11,812 bases of DNA from Cohaesibacteraceae bacterium. Its GTDB lineage: Bacteria > Pseudomonadota > Alphaproteobacteria > Rhizobiales > Cohaesibacteraceae. The translations under genes and the position numbers were made by a program. Positions 1 to 7,700 of the stretch are shown in pieces (position 1 is the first letter of the stretch; the number at the start of each line of letters is the position of its first letter). Below the pieces are notes generated by a model. It was not told the origin of the DNA and did not search any database. It saw nothing but the letters and a program-made list of their open reading frames with translations. The stretch is from the NCBI GenBank assembly GCA_016764535.1, contig JAESRR010000051.1, forward strand, positions 1 through 11,812, written 5' to 3'.

Positions 1-60
1 CCATTGAACAGAACCTGATTTCGGAAACCCCAATTGCACTTTGCCCGTGATGAGAGGGCG

Positions 61-110
61 ACCCGGTTGATTCGGGCATTGGGATGCATCAAGAATTCCG
101 GGTTTTTTTT
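61..110 (+). terminator. Probable intrinsic terminator of an unseen upstream gene
   Basis: ACCCGG (61-66) pairs with CCGGGT (98-103), TTGAT (67-71) pairs with ATCAA (88-92), with a short asymmetric bulge, and the hairpin runs directly into eight Ts (103-110). This is the usual shape of a Rho-independent terminator reading rightward. Positions 1-60 would be the end of that upstream gene: one frame is open from the window edge to a TGA at 48-50, but too little is visible to identify it. A leftward ORF starting at 89 is also open to the edge, so the assignment is not certain. Confidence 0.45.
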
Positions 111-275
111 CGTTCCCATTGTCGCCATTTTGTAGCAAAACTCCGGAAAACATCAACAATCTGGGTATTACCATGTTTCCTCTGAAATCCCGGGTTGCGA
201 ACCCGTAGTACAAAAGGCAAATTACTGCCGATTGCTAATTTCTTATTAAATATATCTATGGAGTGCTGCAGGGGC
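111..275. other. Leader region of the mla operon with a short hairpin
   Basis: This non-coding stretch precedes mlaE. It contains a perfect hairpin at 191-205 (CGGGTT, loop GCG, AACCCG) and becomes AT-rich from about 231 to 257. I found no convincing pair of -35 and -10 boxes. The operon promoter probably lies here, because a terminator ends just upstream, but its position cannot be read from the sequence. The hairpin has no T-run and is not a terminator. Confidence 0.35.
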
Positions 276-1433
276 ATGGTTGTATTGATCGACCAGGATG
301 TATCGGGCCAGAGCAATGCACCCTCACTGACCGTTGAAAGCCGGGCTGACGGAGCCTATCTTTTATTGGCCGGAAGCTGGACCATAAATTTTGCACGCAG
401 CGCTGATATTGTCATTTCAAGTTTTCTTGATGATCCGGTTCGGCCAACCGGGATGGACCTGGGTGGCGTTACCGAGTTGGATACGGCAGGTGCCTGGCTG
501 ATTGAAAAGCTGGGGCGAACCAGCGGATGTGACCGTAATACAGTTGTTAATGTAGCACCGCTTCATCAAATTCTACTTGATGCAATTTTACAAGCGGGCG
601 TTCAGCAAACTGCTGAATATAAACAGCAAACACGGTGGACTGATTTTCCTGAAGAAGTCGGACGCAATATTGTTGATGTTATTTACGACATCCGTTTGTT
701 ATTTGATTTGCTTGGGGCAACAGTGGTTGGCCTCTTTTCAAGTTTGCTACAAATTAGCAAATTTCGCGGCATTTCAATGATACACCAAATTGATCGCACG
801 GGGCTGCAGGCTGTACCAATTATTGCTCTCATGTCTTTCCTTATAGGCGGTATCGTTGCGCAACAGGGAGCATTTCAATTAAGAACTTTTGGTGCCGAAA
901 TATTCGTAATCGATTTGGTTGGTGTCTTGCTGTTGAGGGAAATCGGAGTTCTTTTGACCGCAATTATGGTTGCTGGCCGATCCGGCAGCGCTTTCACGGC
1001 GGAATTAGGCTCGATGAAAATGCGCGAGGAAATAGACGCCTTGAAGGTCGGAGGGCTTAGTCCCGTTGAGGTACTTGTGGTGCCGCGCGTACTTGCTTTG
1101 GTGATTTCATTGCCTTTGACCACAATTGTCAGCAATTTTTCAGGTCTCGCAGGAGCTTGCCTTGTCGCATGGGTATATTCGGGAATCGAGCCAGAGGCGT
1201 TTGTAGCCTATCTGCGGGAAGCGATTGCCCTGAACACTTTTCTGGTAGGCATAATCAAAGCGCCATTTATGGCTTTAATTATTGCACTGGTCGCGTGTTC
1301 GGAAGGGTTACAAGTTTCCGGAAGTGCTGAATCACTTGGCCGTCGCACTACAGCATCGGTTGTAAAATCTATTTTTCTTGTCATAGTTGTTGATGGTATT
1401 TTTGCTGTCTTCTTCGGTCTGGTGGGGTTTTAG
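276..1433 (+). CDS. mlaE: MlaE-family lipid ABC transporter permease with N-terminal STAS domain
   Basis: This is the membrane permease of an Mla-type phospholipid transporter in the inner membrane, 385 residues from this start. Residues about 17-113 form a STAS-like domain (for example GMDLGGVTELDTAGAWLIEK). Residues about 143-385 are the MlaE domain, with several hydrophobic segments, the family motif AGRSGSAFTAELGSMK followed by EEIDAL (about 233-256), and EGLQVSGSAESLG near the C-terminus (343-355). In E. coli the STAS protein MlaB is separate; here it appears fused to the permease, as in other alphaproteobacteria. The start is uncertain: ATG 276 has GGAG at 260-263 with a long 12-base spacer; ATG 258 has no ribosome site; TTG 285 sits 10 bases after AGGGG (270-274). 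The extension to TTG 195 adds residues unlike the family. It is the first gene of a four-gene operon. Confidence 0.93.
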   Translation: MVVLIDQDVSGQSNAPSLTVESRADGAYLLLAGSWTINFARSADIVISSFLDDPVRPTGMDLGGVTELDTAGAWLIEKLGRTSGCDRNTVVNVAPLHQILLDAILQAGVQQTAEYKQQTRWTDFPEEVGRNIVDVIYDIRLLFDLLGATVVGLFSSLLQISKFRGISMIHQIDRTGLQAVPIIALMSFLIGGIVAQQGAFQLRTFGAEIFVIDLVGVLLLREIGVLLTAIMVAGRSGSAFTAELGSMKMREEIDALKVGGLSPVEVLVVPRVLALVISLPLTTIVSNFSGLAGACLVAWVYSGIEPEAFVAYLREAIALNTFLVGIIKAPFMALIIALVACSEGLQVSGSAESLGRRTTASVVKSIFLVIVVDGIFAVFFGLVGF

Positions 1434-1437
1434 TCGT

Positions 1438-2247
1438 TTGACCGGTATTTTGAGAAACATAAACGAAAGTCAGTCCGCCCAGGCGACAAGGATAATATCC
1501 GTTCAGGATATAAATGTTGGCTTTGATGACAAATTGATTTTGGAAAACCTGAACCTGGACGTCGATCGCGGTGAAATACTGGGTGTTGTTGGCGCTTCAG
1601 GTGCGGGCAAATCTGTTTTATTGAGAACCATTCTTGGACTTGCAAAAAGGCGTTCGGGATCAATGACGGTTTTTGGCATGGATTATGACCGCCAAAGTCG
1701 AAGTCAGCTACGGGGGATCGAGCGTAGATGGGGTGTGTTGTTTCAACATGGTGCGCTTTATTCGTCATTAAATGTTATCCAGAATATTCAGGTTCCGATG
1801 CGGGAGCATCTGAATTTGCCCCAATCATTGATGAACGAACTTGCAATGCTCAAAATTCAGCTTGTTGGCTTGCATCCGGATGCTGCCTACAAAATGCCGT
1901 CAGAATTGTCTGGAGGTATGATTAAGCGTGCCGCTTTAGCGAGAGCTCTTTCGCTTGATCCTGAATTGTTGTTTCTTGATGAGCCAACCTCCGGTCTTGA
2001 TCCAATTGGAGCCGCGGACTTTGATGCATTGATTTTGAAATTGAGAGATACTCTGGGTTTGACTGTTTTTATGGTTTCCCACGACTTGGACAGTCTGTTT
2101 TCTATCTGTAGTAATATTGCAGCACTTGCAGATAAAAAAATACTGGCTAAAGGTACACTTGATGATATGCGGAGGCTGGACCACCCCTGGGTTCAGGCCT
2201 ATTTTTTTGGTACGCGTGCGCGTCGTTTGATAGCAGGTGATCTGTAG
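1438..2247 (+). CDS. mlaF: MlaF-family ABC transporter ATP-binding protein
   Basis: This is the cytoplasmic ATPase that powers the MlaE permease, 269 residues from this start. All ABC motifs are present: Walker A GASGAGKS (52-59), Q-loop glutamine (103), signature LSGGM (157-161), Walker B ELLFLDEPTSGLDP (176-189) and switch histidine in SHD (214-216). The signature LSGGMIKRAALARAL is typical of MlaF-type proteins. No ATG lies in a sensible place: ATG 1393 would overlap mlaE by 41 bases and has no ribosome site. TTG 1438, four bases after the mlaE stop and about 10 bases after GGTGGGG, or TTG 1450, are the best candidates; both give an N-terminus of normal length. The tight spacing implies translational coupling with mlaE. 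The stop codon abuts the mlaD start. Confidence 0.92.
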   Translation: MTGILRNINESQSAQATRIISVQDINVGFDDKLILENLNLDVDRGEILGVVGASGAGKSVLLRTILGLAKRRSGSMTVFGMDYDRQSRSQLRGIERRWGVLFQHGALYSSLNVIQNIQVPMREHLNLPQSLMNELAMLKIQLVGLHPDAAYKMPSELSGGMIKRAALARALSLDPELLFLDEPTSGLDPIGAADFDALILKLRDTLGLTVFMVSHDLDSLFSICSNIAALADKKILAKGTLDDMRRLDHPWVQAYFFGTRARRLIAGDL

Positions 2248-3930
2248 ATGGAAACCAGAGCTAATTATGTTGCTATCGGGCTCTTCACGCTCATTTTGAC
2301 GGCGATAACGTTTGGATTTGTATATTGGCTTGCCAGATATGATGATGCAGCTGACAGAGTGTCCCTGACTGTACATTTTGAAGGATCGGTTGTTGGTTTG
2401 ACACGGGGTGGCTCTGTTCTGTTCAACGGTATCAAAGTAGGGAGTGTGAATACACTGGAGCTGGATCCTTCAAATCCGGGCAAGGTTTTCGCCGGGTTGC
2501 AATTACGTTCCGATACTCCGGTGAAGCCGGATACAAGTGCCACGCTTTCGTACACCGGATTGACGGGGGTTGCCTATATTGAATTGTCTGGTGGAAGTGC
2601 CGACGTAGATAACATAACCGGTAGTGATCTAACCCCGGTTTTGACGGCAAGTCCTTCCGCCTTTCAGGATCTTGTGACAGGCGCGACTGCAATTATGAAA
2701 CGCGCAGACACAGTATTGTCCAAGATTGAAAATGTTGTTGATCTTGGTGGACCTTCGGTTATTGCAACCATTGAGAATGCAAAAACGTTCTCGGCTGCGC
2801 TTGCCAAAAATGCGGATAAAATCGAAACCCTGGTTGCAGATGCAAGTGGCGCTGCGCGTGGTCTTGCCGATATGTCAAAACAGGTAGGATCGTTTGCCTC
2901 AAGGGCTGAGGTCCTCATAGATGCTGTTGATACCAGGAAGGTCAACGCAACGATCAACAATGCCGAGTTGTTGACGCGCAGGCTTGCATTGGCGTCCAAA
3001 GGAGCGGAGCTGCTTGTTTCCGATGCGCGCAACGCTGTGGGTTCGTTTGGCAATATTGCCGATAAACTCGTTGTTACAGTGGACAAGGTAGATGCGGTTG
3101 TTTCTGCAGTGGAACCAGCTCAAATTAGTCAAACTGTTAATAATATTACAGAATTTTCCGGGTCGATTGCCAAAACAGCAATATCGGTTAATGGCCTTGT
3201 CACGGATGTTCAGGTAGTGGCAGAAGATTTGGGGAAATTTTCAAAGAAGTTGAATTCCACCATGGATCAAGTGACTGCTGTTGTTGCTTCGGTTGAACCA
3301 GCGACAGTTCGCAATGCCGTTGAGAATTTCGATATATTTTCTGGCAAGTTGAACGACACTCTTGGGAGCGTTGATTTGCTTATAGCCGCGATTGATCCTG
3401 TGAAAGTCAGGGCAGCACTCGATGATATCGGGAGTTTCGTCAATACATTGCAAAACAACTCTGACGCGATTACTGTGATGGTGGATAATGCCAAACAGGC
3501 CAGTGAGAATCTAAATGCATTTTCCGCAACTGTGGTCGGTCAATCGGAAAATGTAGAGCAAATTGTAGCCGATGCGAAAGAACTGGCAGCGAGAATGAAT
3601 GTCGCTTCCAGGAAAGTAGATTCGATTTTGACAAAGGTTGATGCGTTTCTGACTTCTGATGGTACGACAAAAAGCCTGATGGATGATGTGAGAAGTGCAG
3701 CTTCGGCAATAAATAATATCGCCAGGAGCTTCGAAAGCCGGGCTGATGAGATTTCTGGCGGACTGGCGCGCTTTTCGTCCAAAGGACTGCGTGATATAGA
3801 AAATCTGGTTGGAAACGCCAGGCAGACATTCCGCAAACTGGATCGTGTTGTGGGAAATCTCGAACGGGATCCAGGGCGGTTTTTGTTTGGCGGAAAAAAT
3901 GTACGGGAATTTCAGGGTCGCAAACGCTAG
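2248..3930 (+). CDS. mlaD: MlaD-family MCE-domain protein with a long helical tail
   Basis: This is the lipid-binding component, anchored in the inner membrane and facing the periplasm. Residues about 8-29 are a single membrane helix and residues about 38-115 the MCE domain (GSVVGLTRGGSVLFNGIKVG, then SYTGLTGVAYIELSGGS). The remaining roughly 445 residues are predominantly helical, rich in Ala, Val, Asp and Asn, and contain five related segments (see repeat entry). At 560 residues it is about three times the length of E. coli MlaD, which is little more than helix plus MCE domain. Long helical tails in PqiB and in mycobacterial Mce proteins form channels or needles, so the tail here may help bridge the periplasm; that is inference. 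ATG 2248 directly follows the mlaF stop with no gap. The C-terminus is basic (REFQGRKR). Confidence 0.92.
   Translation: METRANYVAIGLFTLILTAITFGFVYWLARYDDAADRVSLTVHFEGSVVGLTRGGSVLFNGIKVGSVNTLELDPSNPGKVFAGLQLRSDTPVKPDTSATLSYTGLTGVAYIELSGGSADVDNITGSDLTPVLTASPSAFQDLVTGATAIMKRADTVLSKIENVVDLGGPSVIATIENAKTFSAALAKNADKIETLVADASGAARGLADMSKQVGSFASRAEVLIDAVDTRKVNATINNAELLTRRLALASKGAELLVSDARNAVGSFGNIADKLVVTVDKVDAVVSAVEPAQISQTVNNITEFSGSIAKTAISVNGLVTDVQVVAEDLGKFSKKLNSTMDQVTAVVASVEPATVRNAVENFDIFSGKLNDTLGSVDLLIAAIDPVKVRAALDDIGSFVNTLQNNSDAITVMVDNAKQASENLNAFSATVVGQSENVEQIVADAKELAARMNVASRKVDSILTKVDAFLTSDGTTKSLMDDVRSAASAINNIARSFESRADEISGGLARFSSKGLRDIENLVGNARQTFRKLDRVVGNLERDPGRFLFGGKNVREFQGRKR
2734..3453 (+). repeat. 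Five-copy internal repeat in the MlaD tail, 61-residue period
   Basis: Five related segments of about 24 residues start at residues 163, 224, 285, 346 and 379 of MlaD. The first four are spaced exactly 61 residues (183 bases) apart; the fifth follows after 33. The shared pattern is hydrophobic-x-A/S-V/I-D/E-P-x-x-V-x-x-x-V/I-x-N-x-x-x-F, for example VSAVEPAQISQTVNN, VASVEPATVRNAVEN and IAAIDPVKVRAALDD. The repeats are visible at protein level and are diverged at DNA level, so they are old. Confidence 0.75.
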
Positions 3931-3949
3931 TATAATAGCGCGGACAGGT

Positions 3950-3955
3950 GAGGGG
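3950..3955 (+). promoter_or_regulatory. Ribosome binding site setting a TTG start
   Basis: GAGGGG (3950-3955) lies 8 bases upstream of TTG 3964 in the 33-base gap after mlaD. It is the strongest ribosome site in the operon and supports TTG 3964 as the start of the lipoprotein gene, which has no ATG before its signal peptide. Confidence 0.6.
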
Positions 3956-3963
3956 ATTATTTA

Positions 3964-4593
3964 TTGATTTTGTCTAATAAAAAACCTGGTGTCTCTAGTC
4001 GCTTTCAGAAGCGAGGATTCAAGTTTGTCTTGTTAGCTTTGACATTGCCTTTGTTGAGTGGTTGTCTGGGCGGTGGAACGCCTTCTGCAACCTACGATTT
4101 GTCTGTTGTTGAAAATTTTAGCAATGTGCACGGCTACAGCAAGGCACAAATTCTTGTTCCCATACCTACGGCACTCAAAGCGCTGGATGATGAGGGTATT
4201 GTTATTCGGCCTTCTGATTATGAAATACAATATTTGCCAAACGCAAGATGGCCGGATCGGTTGCCAAGGGTCTTTCAATCAAAGCTTGTTGAAGCACTTG
4301 AAAATACAGGCCGGATCAAGGCTGTTGGCAAACCGGGTGATGGCCTTGTTGTTGAATACCAGATTGTTACTGACATAAGGGCATTTGAAATTCGGACAGG
4401 CGAAGTGGATGAAGCGGTCATTCAGTTATCTGCCAAAATTGTCAATGACAGGTTCGGTCGTGTGCGCGCTTCAAAAATATTCGAAGCGAGAGTGCCTTCC
4501 GGTGTAAGTACCAAAAGAGCAATTCGCGGGCTAAATGCTGCAATGAACGCAATTCTTAAAGACATGGTTCATTGGGTTCTTAAAAAAGTTTAG
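3964..4593 (+). CDS. ABC-type transport auxiliary lipoprotein (PF03886, PqiC/LetC-like)
   Basis: This 209-residue lipoprotein is the probable outer-membrane partner of the Mla-type transporter. A basic N-terminus (RFQKRGFK) precedes a hydrophobic stretch (about 21-31) and a lipobox LSGC with the acylated cysteine at residue 34. The residue after the cysteine is Leu, not Asp, which fits outer-membrane sorting by the Lol rule known from enterobacteria. The mature part has the family's features: PSATYDLS just after the lipobox, ILVPIPTALKALDDEGIVIR, then YLPNARWPDRLPRVFQSKLVEALENTG, and a C-terminal amphipathic helix. It lies 33 bases after mlaD on the same strand and should be co-transcribed. 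No mlaA or mlaC homologue is in view, so this protein may take over part of their role; that is inference. The start is TTG. Confidence 0.85.
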   Translation: MILSNKKPGVSSRFQKRGFKFVLLALTLPLLSGCLGGGTPSATYDLSVVENFSNVHGYSKAQILVPIPTALKALDDEGIVIRPSDYEIQYLPNARWPDRLPRVFQSKLVEALENTGRIKAVGKPGDGLVVEYQIVTDIRAFEIRTGEVDEAVIQLSAKIVNDRFGRVRASKIFEARVPSGVSTKRAIRGLNAAMNAILKDMVHWVLKKV

Positions 4594-4620
4594 GGACAGA
4601 GGTAACTGGCCTGAAGGGTT

Positions 4621-4640
4621 TCAGATAAATTCGTATCTGA
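4621..4640. repeat. Short AT-rich inverted repeat after the mla operon
   Basis: TCAGATA (4621-4627) and TATCTGA (4634-4640) form a 7-base-pair stem with a 6-base loop, followed by TTT. It lies between the lipoprotein stop and the main terminator. The stem is weak; it may slow 3' exonuclease decay or be chance. Confidence 0.3.
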
Positions 4641-4671
4641 TTTGTGTATTCTGGATTTGGTAATATATTTC

Positions 4672-4705
4672 AAAAAAAAGGGCGATCTTCGGATCGCCCT
4701 TTTTT
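4672..4705. terminator. Bidirectional intrinsic terminator between convergent genes
   Basis: GGGCGATC (4680-4687) and GATCGCCC (4692-4699) form a perfect 8-base-pair stem closed by a stable C(TTCG)G tetraloop. Eight As (4672-4679) precede it and six Ts (4700-4705) follow. It therefore works in both directions: it ends the mla operon rightward and the giant gene (stop at 4724-4726) leftward. Confidence 0.92.
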
Positions 4706-4723
4706 GTTTAAGTATGCGATGGG

Positions 4724-7700
4724 CTATCTAAATCTGCCGCTAGCATGAGCAAGCATTGTATAGACTTTGCCATTATCGGATGCGAGGTAAGTATCCATTT
4801 TCCGACCGTCGTGATCGTCTCTTGCGATTGATTGGACCATTTCCTCAAAATCACCGACGTAGCGATCAACCGAATCCCTGAAATCAGGGTCACGCTGGTA
4901 ACGTGATTGCAAATCATCAAATGTCTGTTGGCCTTTCAATGTGTACAACCGACGTGTAAACACGTTGGTTTCACCCTGACGATACCGGTCCCAAAGACTT
5001 GTAAATGCTCTGTTATCGATACCTCTGACAATGTCGGCTGATAGCGAATCCAGAGACTCTACCGTCGGAACGGTACTGGTACGGGATCTGCTTTGCTGGT
5101 CGTTGGCATTGTCCTGGGATGCACGTCGAAGAAGATCGGACATCCAGCCCTTGCTTCTACTGTCGGCTTCCGAAGGTGAATCTGTTGTTTGCTTTCTGAC
5201 AAATGGATTGTATTCCTGTTCCCGTCCTGTTGCGGTATTCCTGGTATTGGGTCGGGCAGGCCGTTCAATGTGTTCGGCACGATCCAGATTACGGGAATTG
5301 TTATCGGGATTATCTTTCGCTGCGCTCCTCGGCAAAGCAGAAATTCCCGCTGAAGTTTCATGCCGTTGTACTATGCGGCCCAACTCTTTTAGTGCGTCGA
5401 TTTGTTCGGTTACCGCTTTGCGCATGGCTGCGGCAGACTCTTGCGCTTCTCCTGGCATGTCCATTATGCCTCGACGAAGATCAGCTCGAGTAGCATCAAG
5501 ATCCCGTTTGATGTCAGTCGTCACGGAGCGCATGTCGATAGATACTTTTTCAAGCCGCTCGTTTGCTTCAGAAATTGATCTGTCAATCTCGTTAGACAAG
5601 TCGGTATGTGAGGCTCTCAGTGCTTCTGCAGCACGGCGGCCCTCTGAAGATGCGGTGAGGCGTAATTCCTCAAGCTGGCTAACGATATCTTCTGTAGCAC
5701 CCCTTGTGCTTTGAGCCAGTAGTTCCCCAATTTCTCTCGCACGCGCTTCGGCCTGGTTCAGGCTGTCAGACATCAATGTGGTGAAAGTGCGTAACATGTG
5801 TTCAACATTGCCGGTTTTGTTCTCGAGATCGTTGGCAAGTTCCTGCATGGATGCTTTTCGTTCTTCAACGGTTTGTTCCATACGATTATTCGCAGTGTCC
5901 ATCAACTGGGACGCTTCTATAAGTGCACTGGATTGTTTCTCAAACCTGTCAGAAAGTCGTCCCATATCTGCAAACAGGGTTCCTGCTATGGATTTGAGTT
6001 CTCCAACCTGTGTAACCAGGACTTCGCTTGATTTGCCAGTTGTGGAGACAGCTTTGTCCAGTGCATCACGGAATGCCCCTGTCTGTTGAGATAAATCCCC
6101 CTCAATCGCAGAGAGATTTCTGCTTGCAACTACCAGTATGTCTTCCAGCATCTCGTTGGAAGACTTCATCCTGTCAATTACTTCGACAACATCGGTACGG
6201 AGCTTCTCGTTTGTGCTGCTTACTGCCAGTACAACTTCATCACTTCGTCTGGTCATGGTAGTCAGAACCAGATCGCTACTGTCATTAAGTTGACGGGCTG
6301 CATCACTTGAATGGCGAATGACTGCTTCCGCTATTTCAGCACCTTTTGATGTGATGGCTTGTACTATGCCTTCACCAACCTCGGTGAACTGACTTACAAC
6401 TGCCGACCCGCGGCTTCCAAGAGCCTCTATGACGGCATTGCCTTTTTCATTCAGGATCACTGTGAGCTCGGAACTTCTGCTACCCATCAGGTTATTGAAT
6501 GCCCTGGTACGATCGTCCAAAGCGGTGATGACATCGTTACCCTGCTTGTCGAGAATACCTGCCAGTTCTGCGCTTCTGGAACTCAGGACCTTGTTAAATT
6601 CTCGAGTTCTTCCATCCAGTGCTTCTGCAGCTGAAGTCAATGTTGACGCCAGGGCCTCACGGGCCTTTTCGCTTTCGTTGGTAAACGCAGAAGAGATGGC
6701 AATCAGTCGGTCTGACATGACCTGTTCAATCTGTGCCGAGCGTGTGTCGAGTGTTTCTGCGACTTCAAATACTTTTGAACCAAGCGATACGTTGATTTCA
6801 GCAACACGATCTGACAATGATTCTGTCAGTTCATGTGCCTGTCTGGACAAGACTTCACCGACCTGGTTGAGCCGGGTATCCATGCTTTTGGCAATGTCGG
6901 CTTCACCATCTGTATAGGCCTGGGCGATATCTCTGGTACGGTCGAGCAAGGTTGAATTTATCTGGCGTCCCCTGGAGTCCAGTACCAAATCCAGTTTTCC
7001 GGTTTTTTCCTCCAGTACATGCTGCAATTCATTTGCTTTGGTTGCAAATGTCAGAGTCGCATCGCCAAGTTGAGAGCCGACGATCGTCTCAAAACTTGCG
7101 AGACGTTCCGAGAAGGTGGTCTGAAAACTCTCGGTTCGTTCTGTCAGCGAAAGCGTCGCAATCTCAGCGCGTGTTCCAACTACATCACTAAATGATGTGA
7201 GGCGGTCATCTATAACCTGCTCAATAGTCTCGCAACGTGCCTGTAATGTTTCCGCAAGTGTACTGGTTCGTTCAAGCAGTGTCTGATCGATCTCGGACAG
7301 TCGGCCGGTTAATACCAGGTTGATATCTTCAACGCGATTTCCAAGCGTTTCGGTCAGAGTTGTTCCGCCGATGGTCACTATCTGATCAAATGCCTCAATG
7401 CGGTCCGAAAGTGCTTTCTCTACATTTGCGCCCGTGGAAGTAACATTTTCAGCCAGTGACTGGGCGGTTGCAAGCAAAGCTTCATTTGCATAGGTGCCCT
7501 GTTTTGCGACGATTTTTGCTACTTCTGCGCCGACAGTCGCAAGCCGTTCAGTGATTTCCACCGAGCGGGAATCAAGAGTAGCAACAACATGTTCTGCTGT
7601 ATTGGCAAGACCTGTTTCGAGCTGAATTGCCTGTGTGTCGATCACATTTGCAATGTTCTGGCTCGCTGCATCGAGACGTTCTTCCAGTTGTTGACCACGT

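Noticed and set aside
191..205. Hairpin resembling a tRNA T-arm
   Set aside because: The loop GCG is too short for a T-loop, and no acceptor, D or anticodon arm lies upstream.
89..316. Leftward ORF of 75 codons over the mlaE leader and start
   Set aside because: It overlaps the terminator-like hairpin and the start of mlaE, has no ribosome site and no recognisable product.
3931..3936. Perfect TATAAT directly after the mlaD stop, as an internal promoter
   Set aside because: No acceptable -35 box lies 16-18 bases upstream (AATTTC there), and the lipoprotein gene fits the operon by spacing and function. A weak internal promoter cannot be excluded.
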